In this document: positions 35,681-49,281 of the stretch, piece after piece
Position numbering within the stretch: the stretch's first letter is position 1
How the letters are laid out: every line of letters begins with the position of its first letter
From: Xestospongia muta
Lineage: Eukaryota > Porifera > Demospongiae > Haplosclerida > Petrosiidae
Direction of reading: 5' to 3'
Assembly: GCA_963693285.1 (NCBI GenBank)
Contig: OY848918.1
Coordinates: 2,487,501 to 2,551,500 of the forward strand
DNA length: 64,000 nt
The notes under the pieces: generated by a model
What the model was told of the DNA's origin: nothing
The model's input: only the letters and a program-made list of their open reading frames with translations
The model's database searches: none
Position numbers and translations under genes: made by a program

Positions 35681-36769
35681 TTATTCCTTTTTTGAAATTG
35701 TTAGATCCATCGTATTAATTTTACCTGACAGAGAGAGATAGAGAGAGAGGAGGGAGAGAGGACATAGTTTCAACATTAACTTAAATCATCAGACTTACAT
35801 TTCTTCTTCGTTTTCATGACATAATAATAGCAAATACAAACAATAATTATAATAACTAAAATTATCGCAATTACTACAACTGTTGCAACAACTATTCCCC
35901 ACTTTGGAAATGAGGTTGGCATAGTAGCTATATGTATCAAAATACAAAATAAGTATTAATCATATCATTATCATGTGACTTACAGGACATTGTAATGAGT
36001 ATAACAGAATCATTGGCAGCTGCTGGAATATGGGTATTGTTTACATAACATGTATATGTGCCATTATCTGATGAATTCACATTATGAATTGTCAATGATA
36101 ATAGACCGTTTTCAAATAAAAAATTATATTTATCATTGGCATCTGATAGACGATCACTACCAGATCTATACCACCATAGATAATCTTGTAGAGTGGGTGT
36201 GGGTGTACTGCGTACAGTGCAGTTCAGTTGAGCTGTCTCTCCTTCTACAGTTGTTACCACAGGGGTTGTAGCATTAATATAAGGTGTGGCTAGATAATAA
36301 ACACAACAATGACCTAATGCCACATCACTGTTAATATGGAACAAGATATGGCACTGTTTATTTATGCTACATTGTCAGCTGCATAAACACACTAGCCTTA
36401 GTGTGCCATTATCAAAAATATTATATATAACATATCACATCATTACTTACTGCAGAACACCAGAGGTAAGTTCCTAAAGATATTGGGATCATTATTAGCT
36501 CTACAGTTGTAATTACCACCAACATCAGATGATGTAGCATCAACCTCTAATATACTGGTAGTAATAGCTGTAATACTGTTAGTAATAGAACAATTAATAC
36601 AAGGTAATGGAGTGTTATCATGTTGGAAAGTAATGATGGGATCAGGAAGTCCTTGTACAACACAGGTTAACTTTGAGATAGTGTTTTCAAGGAGACAGTT
36701 GTAAGGACTGATATCAAATGAAATGACCTCCACAGGAACTAAATAAGAGAGACAGTTACATTGTAAAAA

Positions 36770-36975
36770 TTGATATGTTATTTTAACAACATTAGATTGG
36801 TGGGTTACTATGGAATCTAGAATTTATGTGAATTACTCACTGTACAATTTGTTGGTATGTAAAAGTACAACATATCAACAAATTAGACAGTACGTAATTA
36901 ACAAGAATTCTATATTCCATCCATGTCAGGTACAAATTAGTTGTTAAAATGACATAATATTTTTTACAGTTAGTT
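36770..36975. mobile_element. Palindromic element in B2 intron (related to MITE family 2)
   Basis: Arms share tttatgtgaattactcactg and an inverted counterpart near agtacgtaattaacaagaat, ending ttttttacagt. Counterparts lie at 8565-8760 (B1) and 43785-44000 (B4) at the same intron position. Confidence 0.6.
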
Positions 36976-37678
36976 GTTTGACAGAAAAGTACAAGAACAG
37001 GTTTAAGTTAATGACAAAATTATTTTGGGAGGTTGCAATATGTACTTAAATTAAATATCCCATCAGAACTTTTACAGTCATATGTCCAAATCACATGGAC
37101 TTGCTAGTAATTACATTATAGTCATGTGACAGGTCCGTGCAACCACCTGATCAATAAGTCAATCATGTTATACTACTTACCAGTTTGAGATACAAACCAG
37201 AAGGGACTTTGAGTTACTCCAGTTCTGGTATCATCAATTAATGTAAAGTAAAACCCAGTAACATCCATTGTAACATTATTTATTGTTAATGATATCTAAA
37301 TAAGAAATAGATATTTAATATTTAGAAACTTTAATCAATACATTCTGTAGTGTGGTTACTTAATTTAGTCTGTAACATTTATGATTTTGAGTAAGTCTTT
37401 GACCAAGCAATACTTTAGTCATTAGTAATAAGTGACATTCCAATTCAATATTAATACACATTAGTATAACAATCTATCGTGACTGTACTCTAATGACCAA
37501 CGCACATAAAAACATTGTTTTAGCCCTTCTAACATAATAGTCCTTTATCATTCTCCCACTCCACATATAAATAAGTTATATGTTGTATCAATGTAACTAC
37601 ATAATTTATAACTGTGGCCGTAAGCTAGAGGTATATAAGCACATAGTTACAAAACTGATGTTAATAAATAATTTGTAC

Positions 37679-37850
37679 CATTTTGACATGCTGACTAATC
37701 AGATTGCTTCATTTCAATTCCTGTGTTAGTTGTGCTATGTCTGACATATACCATGTTGACATGTTGACTAATCAGATTGCTTCATTTCAATTCCTGTGTT
37801 AGTTGTGCTGTGTCTGACATATACCATGCTGACTAATCAGATTGATTTTA
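37679..37850. repeat. Short tandem duplication in B2 intron
   Basis: A unit of about 72-76 bases (tgttgactaatcagattgct, then tcatttcaattcctgtgttag) appears twice with a third partial copy. Single copies of the same words occur in B1 near 9530 and 9890. Confidence 0.65.
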
Positions 37851-38375
37851 TTTATTAGAAACTTAATCAATAGATTCTGTAGTGTGGTTACTTAATTTAG
37901 TCTGTAACATTTATTATTTTGAGGTAAATCTTTTACCAAATAATACTCTAGTCATTAATGATAAGTGATATGCCATTTCAATATTAATACACATTAGCAT
38001 AACAATCTATTGTGACTCTACTCTAATGACCAATACACATACAAACACAATGTTACACTATGACAATTATAAGACTTCACTTGTCATTGTTTTAGCCCAT
38101 CTAACATAATAGTCCTTTACCACTCTCTCTTTCCACATATAAATAGGTTATACACTGTATCAATGTAGCTACATAATTTTATCACTGATGGCCATAGACC
38201 AGAGGTGTATAACCACATAGTTACTATAACTGAGGTATATATAAATGACATATACCATGTTGACATGTTGACTAATCAGATTGATTTTTTGTTTGTTATT
38301 GCTAACCTATTAATTACTACTCATTTAAATTGTTTGTTATGATAAATTTACTGATTAGTAGAAAATGAAAACATA

Positions 38376-38629
38376 CACTGTAAAAACATATTGGTTGATT
38401 TAACCAATATATGGTTATACAGGTTGTGTGATGTAAACTGTTTAGAAAATGATAGAACTAATAAGATTTATTAAGTAATAAAATCATCATCATTTTGTAA
38501 ACAGTCAATTCCATAGGACAATAGTAATCAAAACGTTATATTATGTTTTTACTTTCAGGTTTTACTTTCAGTTTCAATCTGTATAACCTTAATTATGGTG
38601 GTTAAATCAACCAATCAGTTTTTACGGTG
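38376..38629. mobile_element. MITE family 1 in B2 intron
   Basis: Ends cactgtaaaaacatattggt and aaccaatcagtttttacggtg, flanked by ta. Occupies the same intron as the copy in B4 (44861), so the insertion predates B2/B4 divergence. Confidence 0.75.
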
Positions 38630-39384
38630 TAAGACAGCAGTTTAAATTGCTATAACCTTGGAAATAATAGCCATAGAAACCTATAAGAACTTATATACTT
38701 CTCCAGGATGTGTATTAATTATTTATTGTCCCCAAAATGGACCAATCTGATTAGTCAATTGAGCATTGTATGGTACAATCTAAATACATAGAACATCCAT
38801 CCATCAAGACATAGTGTACTTCTGTCCATTCATCCATTCATTCATTACCTGATATATACCATTAGTCACATCAATTAAAACAGGAGATGACATTACAAAA
38901 CGTGAATTATTGTTAAAGTTTATTTCCATTGTAATATTATTGAGGTTAGTGAACATCCATTTAACTAAGGGCATAAAGTGAGTTTGAAATGTTAAGTTGA
39001 GAGTAACATTGGTTCCAGGAGGTACAATGGTACGATTACCAGAGTATGTAATACCATCAGACATAAAGGAAAAGGCTCGAGGTGGAGCTATAGTATAGAT
39101 AATATAGAAAAGATAATATAATATAAATAGATGGAGGGACAGAGATAGATTCATGGTTTGATGAATGGAAAGTTAGTGACAGTTTTAGGTAGAATCTCTA
39201 ATGATGTTGTACCTACACTAACTACACATTGATGATGATCATTAGTATTACTTACTTAAGAATTCAGTCAAGTTAGTAAATTCTGTTCTATCTCTTCCAA
39301 TAGAGTTGATCACTTCAATAGCTATATACCATGTAGTATTATCAATAACTGACTGTATATTAACACTCATATTGTAGACTGTTG

Positions 39385-39690
39385 ATGGTAGTTGATGGTA
39401 GGATTGTTGTACAATGGGAATGGTATCTGTATTATTATATAATGATATAGTCTTTTATCATATCACTATATCTTACTTAAATTAAAAATCAAAGGATCAC
39501 TGTGTCCAACATTATTACTGAAGATAATGGAGAGAGTACACTGTTAATGTTGAGGAGCTAATAGACTATCAGTTATATTCATAGAATATTCTACTAGATA
39601 TGTTTTATTAAATATAACTACATTATCACATTGTACAGTGACTGTAGCATTCTCTGGAGCTTCAAATGAACATTCCAGAATAATTTACTG
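39385..39690 (-). pseudogene. Orphan A-type exon 8 and stalk exon fused to B2
   Basis: 39690-39482 is an A-type exon 8 (ECSFEAPENATV) ending at a gtaag-type donor. 39440-39385 is a stalk exon that runs directly into B2 FN3 sequence. See B2 for the frame. Confidence 0.65.
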
Positions 39691-39798
39691 TATCTATGGT
39701 AATCATATAGTGATCACAATTATCTTGTTTGCATTCTTTGTATCAGACTGACGATTCATCCTTATACTTGTTTCATTTTTTAAAATTACTTTTATTAA

Positions 39799-39800
<2 letters not shown>

Positions 39801-39849
<49 letters not shown>

Positions 39850-39870
39850 CATATATATATATATATATAC
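39801..39870. repeat. (TA)n microsatellite
   Basis: Nearly pure alternating ta. A parallel (TA)n tract occurs at 42183-42243 and a short one at 35015-35040, each just upstream of an orphan exon 8, so the tracts belong to the duplicated unit. Confidence 0.9.
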
Positions 39871-40477
39871 ACATGGTATAATGTATATCAATGATGAAAT
39901 GGTCTTCATATATACATATAGTAACAGTAACATATATATTTGCAGTGCAGCCTTGATAATTACAGGGTGGTTTATATTATGGAAGTTGTGCTGGTCATGA
40001 ACTCAGAAATGTCTTCAACATAGCCACACCCATATAACAAACTATATCTTTATTAAAAATGGGACACCATACTTTAATGTGAAAGTAATACATGTAGGTT
40101 CCAATGTTTAAGGTTTAGGTTCTAGAGTATAGAATTAGATTCCTAATAAAAAACAGCATTCTATTACTTGTACTCTAGACATTGCCATTAAAAGTCCAAA
40201 ACACAAGACATCACAGATGATCAGTCTTCTATACAAATACACAAATAACTAGTACATAAAAAAAATAGAAAGAAAAAAAATGCTGATAATAGTGCATATA
40301 GGTCCTGCAATAAGTCAGTGTATAGGATTAAGAGTCATGGGAATTAGTTTAATGAAGAATGGACTTCATAGTCATACATACATGTAGTCCAAAGGACAGG
40401 AATAAACTAAAGAAATCAATAAGTCTTAAATTTTATAATAAACAAATGAACACAGTTCATCAGGAAAGTATTTTGCT
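39871..40477. other. Non-coding spacer upstream of orphan exon 8
   Basis: Aligns with 35060-35680 and 4500-5150, i.e. the 3' flank of B genes. A decayed tail-exon remnant may lie near 39950-40030 but is too degraded to call. No gene seen. Confidence 0.4.
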
Positions 40478-40817
40478 TTATTCCTTTTTTGAAATTGCTG
40501 GATCCATTGTATTAATTTTACCTGAGAGAGAGAGAGAGGGGGGGGGGAGAGGACATAATTCCAACATTAGCTTAAATCATCAGACTTACATTTCTTTTTT
40601 TATCACGATATGAGTCACATGATAGCAAATATAAAAAATTATAATAACTACATTTATCAAGAGTACTCCACCAACTAATGCAACAACTATTCCCCACTTT
40701 GGAAATGAGTTTGGCATAGTAGCTATATGCATCAAGACACAAAAATAAGTGTTAATCATATGATTATCATGTGACTTACAGGACATCGTAATGAGTACAA
40801 CAGAATCATTGGCAGCT
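40478..40817 (-). pseudogene. B3: 3'-end remnant of a B-family receptor
   Basis: Only the TM exon (40722-40590, GIVVALVGGVLLINVVIIIF), the short last exon (40521-40478, CKINTMDPAISKKE) and a few bases of the preceding Ig exon remain. Homology ends abruptly at about 40817, where A-type upstream sequence begins. A (GA)n/(G)n tract lies in the last intron. Confidence 0.7.
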
Positions 40818-41817
40818 GCAACAAATTAGAAAGAGCTTATTGTTTATATTTGAGACACATAGTATGAACATCTATCCTAAACTTTCTTGAATCATGACTC
40901 ATTGACTAAACAGACACATTAAGAAGATAAATCAAAATGTACTTATAAGATTTATAATATAAGATCAGCTCATCAAACTTGTAGGGAAAGAAGTATAAAG
41001 AGTCTTTAAATATTTGATGACAGATAATAACAAATATATTATATTACTTAACAATTGTATTAACAAGAGTTAGTACAAGAGACATTACACAGTTAGCATT
41101 ATTAGCAACGTTATAAGAATACATTAGAACAGTTTAATTATAGCTAAAACAAAACTTACAGCTTAAATACTCATTGGATGAAGTCAGTAGTGTTTGTTGT
41201 TTACACTGCAAATAGTGGGTGTGGAGTCATCTGATATTTGTGCTTAGTACTCCAAGATGATAAAGTTATAATAAATCCTATGTTACATGTATTAATATAA
41301 CAATAGTCCCTATGTTATATGTATTAATATAACAATAGTCTCTATGTTACATGTATTAATATAACAATAGTCCCTATGTTATATGTATTAATATAAAAAT
41401 AGTCCCTATATTGTATGTATTAATATAACAATAATCCCTACGTTGTAATAGTCCCTACGTTATATGGATTAATATAACAATAACCCTTTTGTTATATGTA
41501 TTAATATTATATCAATTAAAATAATTATGCATCTTCATGTAATCAGCTAAACTTAGACTGTAATTTGTTTTGTATTACAGAACCAGTTAAGTCAACATCA
41601 TGATCTGTTTGTATCCATAGATTGGGCTCCATATACAGTCAATGGATTTGTTTATGATTTTAAAATAGTCTTTTATGATATCACAATATCTTACTTAAAG
41701 TAGATCCAGTCACTATCATTATATTGGTAGTTAATGGCAGGATTGTTTTAAAATAACTTTGTACAGTGGAAGAGGTATTTATATTATTGTATAATGATAT
41801 AGTCTTTTATGATATCA
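40818..41817. other. Spacer: A-type upstream region with minisatellite
   Basis: Resembles the 5' flank of A1/A3, including tgactcattgactaaacag near 40898 and a decayed alternative leader near 41050-41115 that has lost its ATG. 41690-41760 is a degenerate stalk exon. No functional gene. Confidence 0.5.
41277..41510. repeat. 32-bp minisatellite
   Basis: About seven units of 'tatgttacatgtattaatat' followed by 'aacaatagtccc', with small variants. Shorter arrays at 4000-4060, 21610-21690 and 34450-34530, all at the equivalent place in the unit. Confidence 0.85.
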
Positions 41818-42030
41818 CTATATCTTACTTAAATTAAATATCATTGGATAACTTTGTCCAGCATTATTACTGAAGATAGCAGAGAGAGCACATTGTTGAT
41901 GTTGAGGGGCTAACAGACTATCTGTTATGTTCATAGAATATTCTACCAGATATGTTTTATTAAACATAACTACATCATCACATTGTATAGTGACTGTAGC
42001 ATTCTCTGGAGCTTCAGATGAACATTCCAC
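41818..42030 (-). pseudogene. Orphan A-type exon 8
   Basis: Reads ECSSEAPENATVTIQCDDVV and continues to the usual donor. There is no neighbouring exon 7 or TM exon. It lies between B4 and the B3 remnant. Confidence 0.7.
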
Positions 42031-42174
42031 AATAATCTACAGTAAATATGGTAATCTGTAATCATATCGTGATCATAATTATCTTGTTTGCATTCTTTGT
42101 ATCAGACTGACAATTCATCCCTATATTTGATTCACTTTTAATATATAAATATATTACATACATATATACATGCA

Positions 42175-42245
<71 letters not shown>

Positions 42246-42720
42246 TATATAATATGTATATCAAATAAAATATGAAATAGTCTTCATAAATGTATTCAGT
42301 AACATTAATAGATATATTTTATGCTGATAGTTTATATTGTGGAGACTGCAAACTGGTAGGTGTCTTCATCAATGTTACCACACGTGTATAACAAATTACT
42401 TCCAAATGTCTTTATTAAAAAAGGAAGTTCTAGAATTCTGCTAATGGAACATCATACTTTAATGTAGAATTAATACATATAATGTTTAAGGTTTTGTGTC
42501 TAAGGTATAGTAGTTATAGTACAGTGTTTTATTACCAGAACTATAGACACTGCCATTAAAAACATAAGACATGACAAATGACCAGCCTTCTATACAAATA
42601 CACAAATAACTAGTATACAAAGGACAAAATAAACTAAGGAAAACAATAAGTACTAAACTTAAACAAATAAAAAGAAATAGCCCATCAGGAAAGTATTTAC
42701 TTTAAGAAGTATCTATCTTA
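42031..42720. other. 3' flank of B4
   Basis: Contains a (TA)n tract (42183-42243) and a decayed C-type tail exon near 42320-42420 (tttatattgtggagactgca). Otherwise aligned with 4420-5150. No intact gene. Confidence 0.5.
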
Positions 42721-43784
42721 TTAATTTTTACCTGAGAGAGAGAGGAAGAGAAAAAAGGACGTAATTAATTAATTAATTAATTTAAATCAGACTTACATTT
42801 CTTCTTCTTTTTCCTGACATAATGATTACAAATACAATTAATTATAATAACTAAAGTTATCAAGAGTACTCCAACAACTGTTGCAACATGTATTCCCCAC
42901 TTTGGAAATGTGGTTGGCAAAGAAGCTATATGTATCAAAAAACAACAAAAAGTAGTAGTCATATGATTGTCATGTGACTTACGAGACATTGCAGTGAGTG
43001 TGAGTATAACAGAATCATTGGCAGCTGCTGGTATATGTGTATTGTTTACATAACATGTATATGTGCCCACATCTGATGAATTCACATTATGAATTATCAA
43101 TGATAATAGACCATTTTCAAATATAATATTGTGTTTATCATTGTCATCAGATAGACGATCTCTACCAGATCTATACCATTGTAGAGAGTCTTGTAGAGTG
43201 GGTGTGGGTGTACTATAAACAGTGCAGTTCAGTTGAACTGTCTCTCCTTCTACAGCTGTTACCACAGCGGTTGGAGCATTAATATAAGGTGTGGCTAGAA
43301 AAGGAACAAACACAACAATGACCTAATATCACATCACTATTAATGTGGAACATTGTCTAGTACAAAATATGACACAGTTTCTTTATGTTATGTTGTGAAG
43401 TGCATAAACACACTAGCTTTAATGTGCCATTATCAAAATTATTATATATAACATATCACATCATTACTTACTGCAGAATACCAGAGGTAAGTTCCTAAAG
43501 ATATTAGGATCATTATTAGCTCTACAGTTGTAATTACCATCAACATCAGATGATGTAACATCAACCTCTAATATACTGGTAGTAATAGCTGTAATACTGT
43601 TAGTAGTAGAACAATTAATACAAGGTAATGGAGTGTTATCATGTTGTAAGGTGATAGTGGGATCAGGAAGTCCTCGTACAACACAGGTTAATTTTGAGAT
43701 AGTGTTTTCAAGGAGACAGTTGTAAGGACTGATATCAAATGAAATGATCTCCACAGGAACTAAATGAGATAGAGAGTTACATTG

Positions 43785-44000
43785 TAAAAATTGATATGTT
43801 ATTTAACAACTAATTTCTATTTTAGATTGGTGGGTTACTATGGAATCTAGAATTTATGCGAATTACTCACTGTACAATGTTTTGTTATAAAAAAGTACAA
43901 CATATCAACAAAATAGACAGTGAGTAAATAACAAGAATTCTATATTCCATGAATTTCAGGTATAAATTAGTTGTTAAAATGACATACTAATTTTTACAGT
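43785..44000. mobile_element. Palindromic element in B4 intron
   Basis: Same family and position as 36770-36975 and 8565-8760; ends with taatttttacagt at 44000. Confidence 0.55.
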
Positions 44001-44860
44001 TAGTTGTTTGACAGAAAAGTAAAGGAAAAGGTTTAAGTTAATGACAAAATTATTTTGGAAGATTACAATATGTACTTAAATTAGATATCTCATCAGTAAA
44101 ATTACAGTAATATGTGACTGTCATACCAAATCACATGGACTTGTTAGTAATTACATTATAGTCATGTGACTGGTTTGTGTAACCACCCAATCAATAAGTC
44201 AATCATGTCATACTACTTACTTGTTTGAGATACAAACCAGGAGGGACTTTGAGTTACTTTAGTTCTGGTATCATCAATTAATGCAAAATAAAATCCAGTA
44301 ACATCCATTGTAACATTATGTATTGTTAATGATATCTAAAGAAAAATATATTTAATATTTAGAAACTTAATCAATAGATTCTGTTATATGGTTACTTAAT
44401 TTAGTCTGTAGCATTTATGATTTTGAAGTAAATCTTTTACCAAACAATACTCTAGACATTAATGATAAGTGATATTCCATTTCAATGTTAATACACTTTA
44501 GTATAACAATCTATTGTGATTGTACTCTAATGACCAATGTACATAGCAACTCATTGTTATACCTTGACAAATAGAAGACTTTGTTTGTCATTGTTTTAGC
44601 CCTTCTAACATAATAGTCCTTTACCACTCTCTCTTTCCACATATAAACAGGTTATATACTGTATTAATGTAGCTACATAATTTTATCACTGTGGCCATAG
44701 ACCAGAGGTGTATAAGCACATAGTTACAAAACTGATGTATATGAATGACTTGTACCATGTTTACATGTTGACTAATCAGATTGATTTTTTTAATTTAATT
44801 AGTAATCACTTAAATTGTTTGTTATAATAAATTTACTGATTTGTAGAAAATGGAATCATA

Positions 44861-45085
44861 CATTGTAAAAACATATTGGTTGATTTAAACAATATATGGT
44901 TATACAGGTTGTGTGATGTAAACTGTTTAGAAAATGATAGGACTAATAAGATTTATTAAGTAATAAAATCATCATCATTTTGTAAACAGTCAACCTCATA
45001 GGACAATAGTAATGTTATGTTTTTACTTTCAGTTTCGATCTGCCACCTGTATAACCATAATTATGGTCAGTTTTTTTTAGTTTGT
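44861..45085. mobile_element. MITE family 1 in B4 intron
   Basis: Left end cattgtaaaaacatattggt; the right end is eroded (cagttttttttagtttgtaa). Same position as the B2 copy. Confidence 0.6.
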
Positions 45086-46514
45086 AAGACAGCAGTTTCA
45101 ATTGCTATAACCACAAATAATAGCAAATAATAGCCACAGAAAATCTATAAGAACTTATATACTTCTCCAGGATGTGTGTTAATTATTTATTGACCTAAAA
45201 TAGACCAATCTGATTGGTCATTTAAGCATTGTATGGTACAATCCAAATACATAGAACATCCATCCATCAAGACATAGTGTACTTCTGTCCATTCATCCAT
45301 TCATTCATTACCTGATATATACCATTAGTCACATCAATTAAAACAGGAGATGACATTACAAAACGTGGATTATTGACAAAGTTTATTTCCATTGTAGTAT
45401 TATTGAGGTTAGTGAACATCCATTTAACTAAAGGCATAAAGTGAGTTTGAAATGTTAAGTTGAGAGTAACATTGGTTCCAGGAGGTACAATGGTACGATT
45501 ACCAGAATATGTAATACCATCAGACATAAAGGAAAAGGCTCGAGGTGGAGCTATAGGATAGGTAGTATAGAAAAGATAATATAATACAAATAAATGGAGG
45601 GACAGAGATAGATGAATGGAAAGTTAGTGACAGTTTAGGTAGAATCTCTAATGATGCTGTACCTATGTTAACTTAAATTGATGATCATTAGTATTACTTA
45701 CTTAAGAATTCAGTCAAGTTAGTAAACTCTGTTCTATCTCTTCCAACAGAGTTGATCACTTCAATAGCTATATACCATGTAGTATTATCAATAACTGACT
45801 GTATTTTAACACTCATATCATAGACTGTATTATTTGTTACAGTATCAATGTTAGGAGTTAATATTAGAGTGTTGTTGAGCTGTCTCCTATAATAATCTTC
45901 TTGTATGAGATGATATGTATAATTTAATGGATCTTCACAAGATATTGTTACCTATAGTAATGAACTGTCTATAGAAGAATGTAATATATTATTATAACAT
46001 ACACTGAAATTTAGTGATATCACTCCATGAACAGTAGAAACAACTATCTCATTAGATATATCTGGAGCTAATATTAATTATATTAAGAATTATTACAACA
46101 ATCTATGTTATTTCTAACATACCTGATATTATTATGAAGTTATCTTCAGCAATAGCTAGTTCACTATAACCATATTGTGTACCAGCAGATACACTCCATT
46201 GTAACTGACTACATTCAATATATGATATATTATCTTTATATAGAGTTATGTTAGTTGAGTTAGTTATTGTAGTCAACATTACTGATATATTATCAGAGTT
46301 AACTACTGTTATTTTGTACTGGAACTGAATATAGTCCATTAATGGACTATATGGTGCTGTTATAATTTCACCTGTATATGAGAAGATCATGTGACTATTG
46401 TAATAATAACTTACTTGTATTATATCATTAATTACAATATCTATTAATATTACAGCTAATAATATTGATGTTATATTAAAAACAATTTATTATAAAAACA
46501 TATTATCATTGTGT

Positions 46515-49281
46515 TCAATTAATATTAACATAATCAGGTGTTATTGTAACAAGTTCATAAGATGTATTCTGTGTCATTCTTATCTGATATTGTTTAGTAT
46601 CTTCATATGATATATTATGTTGTATAGTTATATCATCATCACTACTATTACACTCTATAATATAATATAATTAGATTATATTACATGTATACATGATATA
46701 CATACTTTGTATCTTCTTTACATAATAAACACCCACACAAACAACACTGACAATACTAATTAATATTATTAAGATACTAATGATGATCACAGTGGTAACT
46801 ATTATAACTAGAGAGAGAGGAGTTATATATAAATATTTAATTATATATTAACATACTAGGAAAACTCTGAGATCCAGGTACTGTTATTATATTAGTAGAT
46901 GATGGTATGACTACTGTAGAATAACTTTGGACAATGGGAGTAGTATCTGTATTATTATATAATGATATAGTCTTTTATGATAATACTACATCTTACTTAA
47001 ATTAAGTATCAATGGATGACTCTGTCCAACATTATTACTGAAGATAATAGAGAGAGTACACTGTTGGTGTTGAGGAGCTAACAGATTATCTGTTATGTTC
47101 ATAGAAAATACTACCAGATATGTTTTATTAAATATAACTACATCATCACATTGTACAGTGACTGTAGTATTCTCTGGAGCTTCAGATGAACACTCCAGAA
47201 TAATCTACAGTAACAATGGTAATCATACAGTCATCACTATTGGATAGACTCACTGGGATATTAAACATTAAGTCGACTTCATTATTTATATAGGACACAA
47301 TAGTAAATGTAGTATTTTCTTCGACAGATCTTGGAGCTAAAATGACATCGTAAAATAAACACACATATAAATTATTTTAACTAACCTCTTTGAAAATAGA
47401 AGGTACTATTGTTATGTTCTCCTTCACCCAGTTCATTTATACCATATATGGTATATGTATATCGATGATGAAATAATTCCTGATCTTCATACTTGTATTC
47501 ATTTCCATTAATAGATACATTTTCTAATAACATCTTGTTGACATCGTCATATATCAGTAGTCTATAGTAAGATATCTGGACTCTGTTGTCTACATTAGGA
47601 CAATCCCAACTGATAGTAATAGTAGTACAGTTGTCAATTATTAAAGAGATATTGAGAACAGAAGTAAGAAAACCTGTCTCATACAAGAGATAATACACAC
47701 ACACAACATAACATGTGATATATAACTTACCAAATGGAAATACATTGATAATATGTCCAGCTGGATTACTAAGAGTTACCTCAACAAGATATGTCCTCAA
47801 GTTAACAGGTGATGATATATTAACTATTATTATTTGATTATTAACTAAAGACAGTGTCACATCATTAGATAATGTTTGTTGTAGAACATCATTAGAGTCC
47901 TTGATATTTACTATAATATTAGTAGGATACTCACCAATACATAGACCACTGACCTAACAGAGATAACATCATAACAAAGAATATAAATTATTATAACTAA
48001 CTATACCACCAAAAATAATTACAATATATTATAATACTACTATATGTGTGTACAACTATCAGTAGTATATATATATATATATAGTTAGATTATATGATAA
48101 CTATATTGTGTAATATAATAATAATTATATTAAACAAGACTATTTGTTGTCCAGTTATATTATATAGATATACTGTAAAATTAATATGTTATTAAAACAA
48201 CTAATTTTTTGTAGCTCAATGTATTATTATGAATATAGAGTAAGAGTTCATGTAAATTATTCACTATATAATTTGTTACTTTGTAATTATAACACCAACA
48301 GATTATATAGTGAGTAATTTACATGAACTCTATATTCATAGTAATCCATTCATGTGACCTACAAATTAGTTGTTAAAATAACAAATTAATTTTACAGTTG
48401 ATATATACTAACATTTATAATCACTTGAAATAAAACATTATCTCCATCTACTGTTGGTATAACTGATACTGGAATAGTTTGAGGAACTGAAATATAACAG
48501 AAATGTAACATCACTGTATAAAGTAATATTTTACCTCTAGCAATATAGTACATAATTTTCTTACTATCTCCTATACCTGCTCCATTAATACCAGAGACAT
48601 ATACAGTAGTTACATTACATGGATCATCATTACTAGATGTCAGGATGTACTCAGTAGTATTAACTGTGTCTATAAGTGTTCCTTGATCATCATTGATGTT
48701 ATATCCAGTGATAGGTACATTATCCAATGTATATGGTGCAGACCACATCAATAACACACTAGATCCATTGAGAACTGTAGCAGTTAGATCTTTAACAGGA
48801 GCTAGTAAACCTACATCAATATATCATAATAATATGACATCTATAACATTATTAGCTCACCTTGTATTCTTAATACAGCAATGTCACTGTATGCTATCTC
48901 TGAATTAATAGCTCTACATGATATATTAGTATTATTGTTATGTTCTAATGATTTAGCAAATAACACTCTTCTCCATTTACCGTTACCAAGATCTTGTACA
49001 CCTTGTTGAGTAAATCCTCTGTTAATTACATCTGGAGCTAATGCTAGGGTACCATCAACAAGAAAAGTAATGTCTATAGTGTTAGCTTCACAAGTAAAAT
49101 CAATTGTTGAGTTGAGAGTTGTATTGACTGACTGAGGATGAACTGTAATCTCTATTGAGAATATATCATAATAATAATAATGATGACGAAGATGTACAAT
49201 GTTATAACACTTACCAGCTGAATAGACAAGAGTTAGTACATGAGATACTATAGTCAATATTATTATATATAAGGTAGACAT
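46515..49281 (-). CDS. Receptor A5: intact Ig/FN3 receptor with tyrosine tail
   Basis: Eleven exons, about 613 aa, in frame: leader 49281-49215 (MSTLYIIILTIVSHVLTLVY), Ig 49151-48861, FN3 48810-48535, 48486-48413, 47953-47731, FN3 47673-47386, 47336-47254, 47204-46997, one stalk exon 46946-46857, TM 46807-46706, tail 46654-46515. The Ig domain (IDFTC ... NISC) is closest to A6 and distinct from A1-A4. The tail repeats SYEDTKQY, TSYELV and DYVNIN. A5 lies head to head with D1 (520 bases between starts). It is part of the 7.1-kb duplication shared with A6. Likely a surface receptor of the same type as A4. Confidence 0.85.
48172..48398. mobile_element. MITE family 2 copy in A5 intron 4
   Basis: Begins actgtaaaattaatatg, ends attttacagt; arms as in other copies. 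Confidence 0.75.

Larger units (their letters stand above)
35681..39384 (-). pseudogene. B2: 5'-truncated B-family receptor with chimeric first exon
   Basis: Exons recognisable: second half of an FN3 exon (39384-39256), Cys-less Ig 39087-38849 and about 37297-37183, Ig 36738-36451, Ig 36289-35984, TM 35927-35799 (VVATVVVIAIILVIIIIVCI), last exon 35724-35681 (CKINTMDLTISKKE). All of these keep frame. The leader, first Ig and first FN3 are missing. At 39380-39385 the FN3 exon joins an A-type stalk-exon sequence, and the joined exon stays in frame. Compared with B1 it has a single Cys-less block and a longer basic cytoplasmic tail (MKTKKK). Without a leader it is probably a pseudogene, unless a distant or new first exon is used. 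Confidence 0.65.
42721..46370 (-). pseudogene. B4: B-family receptor lacking leader exon
   Basis: Exons: partial FN3 about 46370-46130, second FN3 half from 46067 and on to about 45715 (with a ~51-nt intron), Cys-less Ig 45550-45312 and 44335-44221, Ig 43759-43472, Ig 43294-42983, TM 42925-42797 (VVGVLLITLVIIINCI followed by RKKKKK), last exon 42731-42721 (CKN). The internal exons are open and in phase. The first exon with signal peptide and N-terminal Ig is absent. FN3 homology breaks at about 46345, and upstream sequence belongs to the 3' flank of A5. A new acceptor-like word (catatacag|gtgaaatt) precedes the break. Without a leader it may be dead, or make a protein from the internal Met at about 46390. 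Confidence 0.6.

Noticed and set aside
42777..42800. B4 ending KCKSDLN by reading past the TM exon
   Set aside because: Possible, but a consensus gtaagt donor sits at this place in B1-B4 and C, so splicing to the short last exon is more likely.
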